Shown: piece by piece, positions 53,749-61,570 of the stretch
How positions within the stretch are numbered: position 1 is the stretch's first letter
Layout of the letters: each line of letters opens with the position of its first letter
Source of the DNA: Pseudidiomarina halophila
GTDB lineage: Bacteria > Pseudomonadota > Gammaproteobacteria > Enterobacterales > Alteromonadaceae
Length of the DNA: 64,000 nucleotides
Direction: 5' to 3'
NCBI RefSeq assembly: GCF_003987215.1
Contig: NZ_PIPW01000003.1
Coordinates: 1 to 64,000 of the forward strand
Program-made: the position numbers and the translations under genes
The notes under the pieces: model-generated
Databases searched by the model: none
What the model was told of the DNA's origin: nothing
What the model saw: only the letters and a program-made list of their open reading frames with translations

Positions 53749-54387
53749 ATGGACCACAACTTCTGGCATCAACGCTGGCAGAACCAGCAGATTGGCTTTC
53801 ACCGCGACGTTTTTCACGAACTGTTAACTACTTACTTTCCCAAAGCATTATCTAGCGGACGCGTTTTAGTACCCTTGTGCGGCAAGTCGAGAGATATGCT
53901 CTGGTTGCTTGATCAAGGCTACAAAGTTTTTGGCATTGAGCTGAGCGAACTTGCTGTGCAGGCTTTCTTTCAGGAGAACCAGCTGAAGCCAGAGATTCAG
54001 CAGCGCGGCAAGTTTAAAGAGTACGCTATAGATGAGCTGGTGATTTGGGTCGGCGATGTATTCGACCTCGCTGTTGAAGATCTTGCTGATGTCGACGGCT
54101 GGTACGATCGGGCTGCACTTGTGGCACTGCCTGAGAGTTTACGATCGGATTATGTGAAGTTACTAAAACACAAGCTGCCGCGGGGCAGTAAAGGACTGCT
54201 GATAACAGTGGAGTACCCGCAGGGGTTTCGCCAGGGACCGCCTTTTTCGATCGCTGAAGATGAGGTAGTTGCTGGCTTTGAGAGTCGTTTCAGGATCAAA
54301 CCTTTGGCGCGGATACCGGGCATGGTAAATAATGAAGTACCAGCCGACAACCCGGTTACGGAGCAAGCCTATCTCCTCTATGATTAA
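53749..54387 (+). CDS. tpm: thiopurine S-methyltransferase
   Basis: The 212-residue SAM-dependent enzyme matches bacterial Tpm: FWHQRWQNQQIGFH at the N-terminus, RVLVPLCGKSRDMLWLLDQGY (SAM motif I), FGIELSELAVQAFF, and DGWYDRAALVALPE. Bacterial Tpm can methylate selenium and tellurium compounds, which nitrate reductases also reduce. The start directly follows the T run of a terminator, with GGAGG in the hairpin. It overlaps the next gene by 4 bp at the end. Confidence 0.92.
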   Translation: MDHNFWHQRWQNQQIGFHRDVFHELLTTYFPKALSSGRVLVPLCGKSRDMLWLLDQGYKVFGIELSELAVQAFFQENQLKPEIQQRGKFKEYAIDELVIWVGDVFDLAVEDLADVDGWYDRAALVALPESLRSDYVKLLKHKLPRGSKGLLITVEYPQGFRQGPPFSIAEDEVVAGFESRFRIKPLARIPGMVNNEVPADNPVTEQAYLLYD

Positions 54388-54683
54388 TCATCTGTAATCA
54401 GGTCATTGCGTTTTAAAACTTTGAGGGTGCGGCGCGCGAGCTTTTCCAGAAAAGCTAAATCGGAAAGGGTTGGAACTGCAGTTTCGTTATCCAGATCGAC
54501 CTGCCATTGGCTGACTTCAGTGTCGAGCATTTCCATCATTTTTTTGGAACAGCCCCGGCAGATGCCCTGACACATATCGGCCTCTTTAAGACCGAAGGGA
54601 ATGTTGCTGCGGATGGTATCCAGCAGCTGCTGCATGGCGACTATAGTGTTGGGCTTGCGTTGACCGGTAGTTACTTCAGACAT
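54384..54683 (-). CDS. small conserved protein with CxxxCxxC motif (function unknown)
   Basis: This 99-residue protein has an N-terminal helix (TIVAMQQLLDTIRSNIPFGL), the motif MCQGICRGCSKKMMEMLD (Cys spacing CxxxCxxC), and a C-terminal helix with basic residues. It has no signal. It resembles small uncharacterised gammaproteobacterial proteins with a C-x3-C-x2-C-KK motif; a metal or Fe-S site is possible. ATG 54683 has GGAGG five bases upstream. It sits just after the NO reductase terminator on the same strand. Confidence 0.75.
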   Translation of the reverse strand: MSEVTTGQRKPNTIVAMQQLLDTIRSNIPFGLKEADMCQGICRGCSKKMMEMLDTEVSQWQVDLDNETAVPTLSDLAFLEKLARRTLKVLKRNDLITDD

Positions 54684-54695
54684 GCTCACCTCCAC

Positions 54696-54730
54696 AAAAA
54701 AAGGAGGGCACCTGGGGAAGATGCACCTCC
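54696..54730 (-). terminator. intrinsic terminator after the NO reductase gene
   Basis: On the - strand, GGAGGTGCA (54722-54730) pairs with TGCCCTCC (54703-54710) around a TCTTCCCCAGG loop with one bulge, and seven T follow (seen as A at 54696-54702). It separates the qNor gene from the small CxxxCxxC gene. Confidence 0.8.
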
Positions 54731-54743
54731 TAAACGAGAAACC

Positions 54744-57014
54744 TTAGTTTTGTTCTGCGGTAATCCCCGCGGTTTGTCCTTGTTTACCCCACAGACCAGA
54801 AACGACCTGCCAGCTAATCGCAAACGCACCTATGATGAAAACCACATCGCCAACGGTACGGACCCAGCGCAGTCCTTCCAGCAACGGCTGTTGCATGAAA
54901 GCTTCACTGCGGGCATACCAAAGTCCTTCTGAAGCTGCCGCATGGAACTGAATGAAACCAATCGGCAACAAGCTGGTGAACAGCATTAAGCCAAGACCGA
55001 TATTCATCCACCAGAACGAGGTGCTCATCAGTTTATCGTTGAACGCCAGATGTGGGCGAATGTAGCGCAGGATGAGCAGTACAAAACCCAGTGCCAGGAA
55101 ACCATAGACACCAAACAAGGCCGCGTGTGCGTGGGTTGGTGTGGTGTTCAAGCCCTGCACATAGTACAGCGAGATTGGCGGGTTGATCATGAAGCCAAGT
55201 ACGCCGGCGCCGAGCATATTCCAGAATGCGACGGCAACGAAGCACATGAGCGGCCACTTGATACGTTGCATCCACACGGCTTTCTTCTGCAGGCTCCAGT
55301 TCTCCCAGGCTTCATAGCCAAGCACGATAAGCGGAACAACTTCTAACGCGCTAAAGGTCGCACCTACCGCCATAACGGGTGTGGTGGTGCCTGAGAAGTA
55401 CAAGTGATGGAAGGTTCCTGGTACACCGCCGAGCATAAACAGTGAGGCTGACGCCAGCGCGGCAACGGTCGCCATACGGCGCGATACCAGGCCCATGCTA
55501 TGGAAAATGAACGCCAATGCGGCGGTGGCAAATACTTCAAAGAAGCCTTCTACCCACAGGTGGACAATCCACCAGCGCCAGAACTCCATGATAGAGATAT
55601 GAGTGCGTTCGCCGTAGAAGAAGCCAGCCCCGTAGAATAAGCCAATAGCGACGACTGAAGCGGTAAACAACGCCAGCAGGTTCTTATCACCTTTCTGTCT
55701 GAACGCACCAATGACGCCGCGCATCATCAATACCAGCCAGAATACGATGCCAACGAATTTACCAATCTGCCAGAGCCGGCCAAGGTCGACGTATTCGTAG
55801 CCTTGATGGCCAAGCCAGAAGTTAAGGTGTTCAGGCATGATTTGCGCGATGGCAAGGTAGTTACCAATGAAGGTACCGGCGACCACAACCACCAGCGCCC
55901 AGAACAAGATATCAACGCCGAGCTTCTGGTATTTAGGATCTTTTCCGCCGTTGATAATCGGCGCTAAGAATAAACCAGCTGCTAAGAAGCCCGTTGCTAT
56001 CCAGAATAGCGCAGCTTGGATATGCCAGGTACGAACCAGGCTGTAGGGGAACCATTGTGAAATCTCAATGCCGTAAAACTCTTGTCCTTCAACGGTGTAG
56101 TGGGCAGTAAGACCGCCGAGTAAAACCTGGAAGGAAAATAGTGCCACGACAATAAACAGGTATTTTCCTAACGATTTCTGTGACGGTGTCAGTTTTACCA
56201 GACTGATGGGATCCTGGGTTGGAATTTCAACCTCTTCTTCGTCATGTTGACGTAAGAATGCCCAGGCCCAGATCAGGAAACCGACGCCGGCGATAAGCAG
56301 GATAACACTGACAATAGACCAGATGATGTTTTCCGCGCTGGGGGTATTGTCAATCAACGGCTCATGGGGCCAGTTGTTGGTATAGGTGACGTCTGCGTCA
56401 GGACGCTCGGTTGCGGCAGCCCATGCGGTCCAGAAGAAAAACTCTGCCATACGTTCGCGCCGTTCCAGGCTTGGCAGGGTGTTTTCTTTCATCGCATAGC
56501 TTTCGCGTGTGCTTTGCAATGCAGCGTCGTCGCTAAATAACCGCACATAATAATCAGCAGTTTCTTCAATGGCTTTTACCCGACGTGCATCGAGTACCAC
56601 CTCGTCAGTCAACGCATCATAGGTGTTTGTGCGATATGCTTGCTTAAGTTCGAACTGCAGCTGATTTTGCTGCGCCGGGGTTAGGTCCTCATACTCTGCT
56701 GCAAAGACTTCAGCCGCGGCAATGTTAAGCCAGGCCACAAGCTCACGGTGTAACCAGTCTGCAGTCCAGTCGGGCGCCTGATAGGCACCATGGCCCCAAA
56801 TCGAGCCAAGTTGCATGCCTCCGACAGATTGCCAGGCCGTTTGCCCATCAAGAATCGACTCGCCCGTCATGAGTGTCTGTCCGTTTACCGAAACAAACTT
56901 TTCAGGAATGGGCGGTGCCTCACGATATACCTCTTTACCGAAGTACCCCAAAATACCAAACGTAATGGCAAGAACCGCAATGAGCGTCCACCATAATTTT
57001 TTGTAACCAGCCAT
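54744..57014 (-). CDS. norZ: quinol-dependent nitric oxide reductase (qNor, NorZ type)
   Basis: The 756-residue protein reduces NO to N2O in the inner membrane using quinol. It has an N-terminal helix, a NorC-like extracytoplasmic part without the haem-c CxxCH motif (about 35-225), then a NorB-like region of about 12 helices. Haem and FeB ligands are in LVRTWHIQAALFWIATG, FWRWWIVHLWVEGFFEVFATA, FHHLYFSGT and HAHAALFGVYGFLALG. The absence of CxxCH marks the quinol type. It has its own sigma-54/NorR promoter region upstream. Confidence 0.95.
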   Translation of the reverse strand: MAGYKKLWWTLIAVLAITFGILGYFGKEVYREAPPIPEKFVSVNGQTLMTGESILDGQTAWQSVGGMQLGSIWGHGAYQAPDWTADWLHRELVAWLNIAAAEVFAAEYEDLTPAQQNQLQFELKQAYRTNTYDALTDEVVLDARRVKAIEETADYYVRLFSDDAALQSTRESYAMKENTLPSLERRERMAEFFFWTAWAAATERPDADVTYTNNWPHEPLIDNTPSAENIIWSIVSVILLIAGVGFLIWAWAFLRQHDEEEVEIPTQDPISLVKLTPSQKSLGKYLFIVVALFSFQVLLGGLTAHYTVEGQEFYGIEISQWFPYSLVRTWHIQAALFWIATGFLAAGLFLAPIINGGKDPKYQKLGVDILFWALVVVVAGTFIGNYLAIAQIMPEHLNFWLGHQGYEYVDLGRLWQIGKFVGIVFWLVLMMRGVIGAFRQKGDKNLLALFTASVVAIGLFYGAGFFYGERTHISIMEFWRWWIVHLWVEGFFEVFATAALAFIFHSMGLVSRRMATVAALASASLFMLGGVPGTFHHLYFSGTTTPVMAVGATFSALEVVPLIVLGYEAWENWSLQKKAVWMQRIKWPLMCFVAVAFWNMLGAGVLGFMINPPISLYYVQGLNTTPTHAHAALFGVYGFLALGFVLLILRYIRPHLAFNDKLMSTSFWWMNIGLGLMLFTSLLPIGFIQFHAAASEGLWYARSEAFMQQPLLEGLRWVRTVGDVVFIIGAFAISWQVVSGLWGKQGQTAGITAEQN

Positions 57015-57051
57015 ACATCACCTATTTGTTATTGAGTCCTCATCGGTTGTA

Positions 57052-57069
57052 TTGCAATTACCTGGCCAA
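57052..57069 (-). promoter_or_regulatory. sigma-54 (-24/-12) promoter of the NO reductase gene
   Basis: On the - strand TTGGCCAGGTAATTGCAA has GG (-24) and GC (-12) separated by exactly ten bases, fitting TGGCAC-N5-TTGC with two mismatches in the AC pair. Transcription would start near 57043, leaving a 28-base leader with AGGTG before the ATG at 57014. Confidence 0.8.
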
Positions 57070-57110
57070 CTTTTAAGTGTCTGTTTTTAAAGGTTTTGCG
57101 TGGCTGTTTG

Positions 57111-57167
57111 GGTAAAAATAACCTAGTCTGTCAGACAGTAAAATTGCCCTTCAGGGTCGAATTTACC
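57111..57167 (-). promoter_or_regulatory. three NorR-type enhancer sites (GT-N7-AC)
   Basis: Three inverted repeats have the NorR core GT-N7-AC: GGT-AAAAATA-ACC at 57111-57123, GT-CTGTCAG-AC at 57126-57136, and GGT-CGAATTT-ACC at 57155-57167, the last inside the longer pair CAGGGT/ACCCTG. They are centred about 74, 88 and 118 bases upstream of the predicted start, a normal distance for a sigma-54 activator. NorR also uses three such sites at E. coli norVW. Confidence 0.75.
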
Positions 57168-57182
57168 CTGCGCGCCATTTTG

Positions 57183-57196
57183 TTGATCCTGATCAA
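57183..57196 (+). promoter_or_regulatory. perfect FNR box upstream of nrdG
   Basis: TTGATCCTGATCAA matches TTGAT-N4-ATCAA at all ten fixed positions. If centred at -41.5, transcription starts near 57231, with TAGTCT at the -10 position, giving a leader of about 47 bases before nrdG. Confidence 0.85.
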
Positions 57197-57226
57197 CGCA
57201 AAGCTCACGCCTTGCTCTAGTCTAAA

Positions 57227-57242
57227 ACACAATATCTAGTGT
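57227..57242 (+). promoter_or_regulatory. NrdR box upstream of nrdG (strong copy)
   Basis: ACACAATATCTAGTGT matches the NrdR consensus ACACWATATATWGTGT at 15 of 16 positions. It covers the predicted FNR-dependent start site, so NrdR would repress there. Confidence 0.8.
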
Positions 57243-57258
57243 TTATTGTCTACAACTA

Positions 57259-57274
57259 ACACCATATAGGCGAT
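57259..57274 (+). promoter_or_regulatory. NrdR box upstream of nrdG (weak copy)
   Basis: ACACCATATAGGCGAT matches only about 10 of 16 positions, but begins exactly 32 bases (three helical turns) after the strong box, the spacing seen between paired NrdR boxes. Confidence 0.45.
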
Positions 57275-57277
57275 ACG

Positions 57278-57751
57278 ATGCGATTCAGTGCAAAAGACAT
57301 TGTGTTTCAGGAAGTTCCCGGCGAAGTCGCGCTGGCCTATACCATCACCGGTTGCACCGTGGGTTGTAAGGGCTGTCATAGCGTCGACAGCTGGCCAGCT
57401 GATCGGGGTGAGCGATTAACCCGGCAGAGCTTCACGAATGAACTCGATCGCTACGCTGGACTCATCACTGCGGTGTTGTTCTTAGGCGGCGAGTGGCATC
57501 AGGACGCCTTAATAGAACTGTTAGATGTGGCAATTAGCAGGGGTCTCCGCACCTGCCTCTACACTGGATTAGACACCGTGCCTGCGCTTGTGCAACGGCG
57601 CCTAACTTATTTAAAAACCGGCCCGTGGCGGGCCGAACGTGGCGGCTTAGCAAGTGCCACAACGAATCAGAGGTTTTACGACCTGAGCTCGGGGAAAGTT
57701 CTCAATGCTTTATTCTGCCCCGACTTTATTGACTGTGAATTAGTGAACTAA
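57278..57751 (+). CDS. nrdG: anaerobic ribonucleotide reductase activase NrdG
   Basis: The 157-residue radical SAM enzyme makes the glycyl radical on NrdD. The Fe-S Cys are C26, C30 and C33 (CTVGCKGC), after VALAYTITG. LFLGGEW is the SAM GGE motif. It precedes nrdD, the reverse of the E. coli order. Confidence 0.92.
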   Translation: MRFSAKDIVFQEVPGEVALAYTITGCTVGCKGCHSVDSWPADRGERLTRQSFTNELDRYAGLITAVLFLGGEWHQDALIELLDVAISRGLRTCLYTGLDTVPALVQRRLTYLKTGPWRAERGGLASATTNQRFYDLSSGKVLNALFCPDFIDCELVN

Positions 57752-57769
57752 AACAGAAGGACAACAACA

Positions 57770-59596
57770 ATGCTGCGCTTACAACCTGAACAAATCGAGC
57801 ACAAAATGAACTTCATCCAGGAGTATCTGCAAGCACAAAATGCGGCGGATGGATCGAAAATGGATGCTAATGCCAATGTCACGCAAAAGAACATTGCGAC
57901 CCTGGAAGCTGAATTGATGAAAGACTTTTTTGTGCAAGTGAATCGCAAGCAAGTCAGTAGCAAAATTGCTGAGTTGTTTGATGAGCAACTCGCACAAGAG
58001 TACGTTCGACAAATTGAAGATCATGAGATCTACGTGCATGACGAAACCAGCTTGAAGCCCTACTGCGTGTCGGTGACCATGTATCCATTTTTACGAGACG
58101 GCCTCACTAAGTTGGGCGGCGAATCGCTGGCGCCCAAGCACCTGGAGAGCTTCTGTGGCTGTTTCGTGAATTTTGTTTTTGCTGTTAGCTCTCAGTTCGC
58201 CGGCGCTGTGGCGACCGTAGAGTTTTTAACCTACTTCGATTACTTTGCGCGCAAAGATTACGGTGATGATTACCTGAACACCCATCGCCATCAAATCCAA
58301 AATCATTTGCAACACGTGGTGTACGCGTTAAATCAACCGGCTGCTGCGCGTGGTTATCAGAGCGTATTCTGGAACATTTCCGTGTACGATAAATTTTATT
58401 TCGATAGCATGTTTGGTGAATTTGTTTTCCCTGACTTTAGTAAACCCGAGTGGGGATCGGTCAGCGCGTTACAGGACTTCTTCATGCACTGGTTCAATGA
58501 AGAGCGCAAAAAAACCATTCTCACCTTCCCGGTCGTCACTGTGGCCATGCTCACCGAGGACGGTAAGTGTAAAGATCAGGCATTTGCTGAGTCTATGGCA
58601 GGTGAACTTGCTGATGGCAACTCCTTTTTTGTCTATTTGTCAGACAATGCCGACTCGTTAGCCTCATGTTGTCGACTACGCAGCGAAATTAGCGACAACA
58701 CCTTCTCCTACACCCTGGGTGCGGGAGGCGTTGCTACTGGCTCCATTAATGTCATTACCATCAACATGAACCGGCTGGTACAGGATGGCCGTGATCTGGC
58801 GACGGAAATCGAAAAAATTCAGAAATACCAGGTCGCTTACCGGCGTCTGATGGAAGAGTACAAAGCAGCTGGCTTGTTGACCGTGTATGACGCCGGCTTT
58901 ATCTCACTGGATAAACAGTTTCTGACCATCGGCATCAACGGTATGGTTGAGGCGGCGGAATCACAGGGCATCGAGGCAAGCAATAATCCTGAATACATTG
59001 CCTTTGTCCGCGACCGGCTGAAAGTGATTTATGATGCAAATAAAGCCGCAAAAGCCGAATACGGCTGCATGTTCAACACAGAGTTTGTGCCGGCTGAAAA
59101 CCTCGGCGTAAAAAATGCGAAATGGGATCGGGCAGACGGCTATTTCGTGCCACGGGATTGCTACAACTCCTACTTTTATGTTGTCGAAGATCAGCAATCG
59201 AATGCGCTGGATAAATTCGTCTTACATGGTGATGAGTTAATTCAGTACCTCGATGGTGGTTCGGCACTGCATTTAAACCTTGATGAAAAGCTTAACAAAT
59301 CCGGCTACCTGGCATTGCTGAATACTGCAGCACAAACGGGCTGCAATTACTTTTGTATCAACGTAAAAATCACCATTTGTAATGCCTGTGAGCATATCGA
59401 TAAGCGCACACTCAGCGCGTGCTCGTCCTGTGGTTCGGAAGATATTGATTACGGGACCCGGGTTATCGGATACCTGAAACGGGTTTCGGCCTTTAGTTCG
59501 GGGCGGCAACAAGAGCACAACCGCCGTTATTACGAACGCGCAGAATCGGGGCATGTTGAAGCCTCCGCACAGCGCGCCTGGCGTCAGGCCAGTTAA
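57770..59596 (+). CDS. nrdD: anaerobic ribonucleoside-triphosphate reductase NrdD (class III)
   Basis: The 608-residue enzyme makes dNTPs from NTPs without oxygen. At the C-terminus a zinc-type Cys set (CNACEHIDK and CSSCGSE) is followed by the glycyl radical loop RVIGYLKRVSAFSSGRQQE. Midway it has GNSFFVYLSDNADSLASCCRLR, which holds active-site Cys. It is about 100 residues shorter than E. coli NrdD, because the N-terminal ATP-cone is missing. That suggests the allosteric activity site is absent. AAGGA is upstream and a terminator follows. Confidence 0.93.
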   Translation: MLRLQPEQIEHKMNFIQEYLQAQNAADGSKMDANANVTQKNIATLEAELMKDFFVQVNRKQVSSKIAELFDEQLAQEYVRQIEDHEIYVHDETSLKPYCVSVTMYPFLRDGLTKLGGESLAPKHLESFCGCFVNFVFAVSSQFAGAVATVEFLTYFDYFARKDYGDDYLNTHRHQIQNHLQHVVYALNQPAAARGYQSVFWNISVYDKFYFDSMFGEFVFPDFSKPEWGSVSALQDFFMHWFNEERKKTILTFPVVTVAMLTEDGKCKDQAFAESMAGELADGNSFFVYLSDNADSLASCCRLRSEISDNTFSYTLGAGGVATGSINVITINMNRLVQDGRDLATEIEKIQKYQVAYRRLMEEYKAAGLLTVYDAGFISLDKQFLTIGINGMVEAAESQGIEASNNPEYIAFVRDRLKVIYDANKAAKAEYGCMFNTEFVPAENLGVKNAKWDRADGYFVPRDCYNSYFYVVEDQQSNALDKFVLHGDELIQYLDGGSALHLNLDEKLNKSGYLALLNTAAQTGCNYFCINVKITICNACEHIDKRTLSACSSCGSEDIDYGTRVIGYLKRVSAFSSGRQQEHNRRYYERAESGHVEASAQRAWRQAS

Positions 59597-59615
59597 GCAA
59601 AAACTACTCCAAAAG

Positions 59616-59637
59616 AGGGAGCTCAGCTCCCTTTTTT
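59616..59637 (+). terminator. intrinsic terminator of nrdGD
   Basis: AGGGAGCT and AGCTCCCT flank a single C (a functional stem of six bp with a five-base loop), then six T. Confidence 0.88.
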
Positions 59638-59705
59638 GTTGTATGGGTAATACCGACCAAACACGTTATGATCCCAGGTTGAATCAACCCAACGAGATTG
59701 ACGCT

Positions 59706-60113
59706 ATGGTTATTGAAAGTTATTCCGACCTTATTCAAGCTGCACAACAGCAGGACGAACCGCAACGGTTACTGTTTGTATTGGCAAAAGCAGAACTCCC
59801 CGACGACGCGACGGAAAGCCAGAAATCGCGCTATGCTGAGCAACAGGGCGGCGCGCTGGATCCGGTCTTGTGTGTCGACAAGTTACCGCATGAAGTTGCG
59901 GATTTTTCGACTTTGCTGGCTGAATCAGAGCAAACCGGAGTGGATTGGGATATCGCATTTATCGCGAGCATGTCAGGACGTGCAGGTCAGGCGCCATCCA
60001 GTGACGAAGCTGATCAGCCGTTAACTTTGATGGTCAATAAAGTAAAAGCCGGCAGCATCGCCGACTTTGTCACGGTAAATAAACAAGGCGAACTGATTCA
60101 GCTGTTCGCCTGA
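59706..60113 (+). CDS. conserved protein of unknown function downstream of nrdD
   Basis: This 135-residue acidic cytosolic protein begins VIESYSDLIQAAQQQDEPQRLLFVLAKAELP and contains DPVLCVDKLPHEVADF and VDWDIAFIASMSG. I recall relatives carrying the label ribonucleotide reductase subunit alpha, but it is far too short and lacks every catalytic element, so that name looks wrong. ATG 59706 begins the conserved region; an upstream in-frame reading crosses the nrdD terminator. It may be an independent gene, as GGTTGA-A-TCAACC (59678-59690) lies just upstream. Confidence 0.75.
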   Translation: MVIESYSDLIQAAQQQDEPQRLLFVLAKAELPDDATESQKSRYAEQQGGALDPVLCVDKLPHEVADFSTLLAESEQTGVDWDIAFIASMSGRAGQAPSSDEADQPLTLMVNKVKAGSIADFVTVNKQGELIQLFA

Positions 60114-60118
60114 GTAGT

Positions 60119-61486
60119 CTAGACCACTTTAGAGTAGCGAGGCGCAGTTGCCTCGCTATCCAGGTAGGCATCAAAGCAGGCACAAATACTGCGGACCCAG
60201 AGACGACCGCGCTCGGTTACCTGAATCACACCATCACTAATCACCACTAAACCATCTTCAATGAATGGCTGTAACTTGGCTTGTGCGGCCGCGAAATAGT
60301 GCCAGAAATCGTCGATCTGCCAGGTGTTACTAAAGCTTAGGCTGTCCAGCTCGAAATGGCAGATCAGCTGGGCAATCAGCGCTGCGCGCAGGCGATCATC
60401 TTCGCTCAGAACAAAGCCTTTAACGACCGGCAACTGTTCGGCTTCCAGCGCGCGATAGTAATCCGGTAGATCTTTACTGTTTTGCCACAGCACACCGTTG
60501 ATTTGACTGATCGATGAAGCACCTAAACCCAGCATGCAATCCTGGCCTGCAGTGGTATAGCCCTGAAAGTTGCGCTGCAACCGGCCTTGTTGTTGAGCGA
60601 TCGCCAGTTCATCGTCGACTTTGGCAAAATGGTCCATACCAATGAACTGATAACCTGCGGCACTGAAGCGGGTGATACCCAGTTGCAGCAGCTCCAGCTT
60701 TATCGGCGCTGAAGGCAACGAGCTATCCGGTATTTTACGCTGTCCGGCAAAACGCTGCGGCAGATGTGCGTAGCTAAATAATGAAACGCGATCAGGTGCC
60801 AGCTCAATGACCTGATCAATGGATGCGGCGAAACTGGTCGGTTGTTGATACGGCAGACCGTAGATCAAATCCAGGTTGATAGAACTAAAACCTAACTCCC
60901 GACTGAGTTGTACCTGATGCTTGATTAACTCCGTGTCCTGCACGCGGTTTATCGCAATCTGTACTTTCTCGTCGAAATCCTGGACACCGTAGCTGACACG
61001 ATTAAAACCTAAGGTGCGTAAATGGCGAAGTTTTTCGTCACTGCAGCTGCGGGGATCGATTTCGATACTCAGTTCCGCGTCAGCGCTGATCAGGAAAAAG
61101 CGATTTAACAGCGTATGCAGGCGGGTCAGCTGGGTTTCGGTAAGGAATGTTGGTGTACCGCCGCCGAGGTGAATCTGGGTGATGACCCGATCACCAAGCA
61201 TCTCGGAGTACATTGCCATTTCTTCGGCAAGCAGATCGAGGTAGCGATCGGCTTTGTGCTGATGACGGGTGATGACCTTGTTACAGCCGCAGTAGTAGCA
61301 AAGCTTGTGACAAAACGGCAGGTGTAAATACAAACTCAACTCACGCGGCGCATTGGCGAGCGTCTCGCGCACTTTTTCGTGCGGGAAGTTGGGCTGTAAC
61401 GCCAGCGCAGTTGGGTACGATGTGTAACGTGGCCCGTTAATATTGTATTTGTCGATCAGTTCTTGATCCCAGGTTACCGCTGTCAT
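60119..61486 (-). CDS. hemN: oxygen-independent coproporphyrinogen III dehydrogenase HemN
   Basis: The 455-residue radical SAM enzyme converts coproporphyrinogen III to protoporphyrinogen IX without oxygen. Fe-S Cys are C59, C63 and C66 in FCHKLCYYCGC. YNINGPRYTSYPTA at the N-terminus, HLGGGTPTFL and EIDPRSC are diagnostic of true HemN. ATG 61486 has GGAG six bases upstream; an earlier TTG is rejected. Two FNR-like boxes lie upstream. Confidence 0.95.
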   Translation of the reverse strand: MTAVTWDQELIDKYNINGPRYTSYPTALALQPNFPHEKVRETLANAPRELSLYLHLPFCHKLCYYCGCNKVITRHQHKADRYLDLLAEEMAMYSEMLGDRVITQIHLGGGTPTFLTETQLTRLHTLLNRFFLISADAELSIEIDPRSCSDEKLRHLRTLGFNRVSYGVQDFDEKVQIAINRVQDTELIKHQVQLSRELGFSSINLDLIYGLPYQQPTSFAASIDQVIELAPDRVSLFSYAHLPQRFAGQRKIPDSSLPSAPIKLELLQLGITRFSAAGYQFIGMDHFAKVDDELAIAQQQGRLQRNFQGYTTAGQDCMLGLGASSISQINGVLWQNSKDLPDYYRALEAEQLPVVKGFVLSEDDRLRAALIAQLICHFELDSLSFSNTWQIDDFWHYFAAAQAKLQPFIEDGLVVISDGVIQVTERGRLWVRSICACFDAYLDSEATAPRYSKVV

Positions 61487-61531
61487 TTTCTGCTCCAAAA
61501 CCCGACTGCTTAGTGAGGGTTTGAATTTTAC

Positions 61532-61545
61532 GTGATTTAGATCAG
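61532..61545 (-). promoter_or_regulatory. FNR-like box near the hemN start
   Basis: GTGATTTAGATCAG matches eight of ten fixed FNR positions. It is centred about 52 bases before the hemN ATG and may overlap the start site of a promoter driven by the second box at 61575-61588. Confidence 0.5.
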
Positions 61546-61570
61546 AAAATTGATACTCCTGAAGGGTTAC

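Noticed and set aside
59553-59705. Longer start for the protein after nrdD
   Set aside because: It would begin within nrdD and cross the nrdD terminator; the conserved part begins at 59706.
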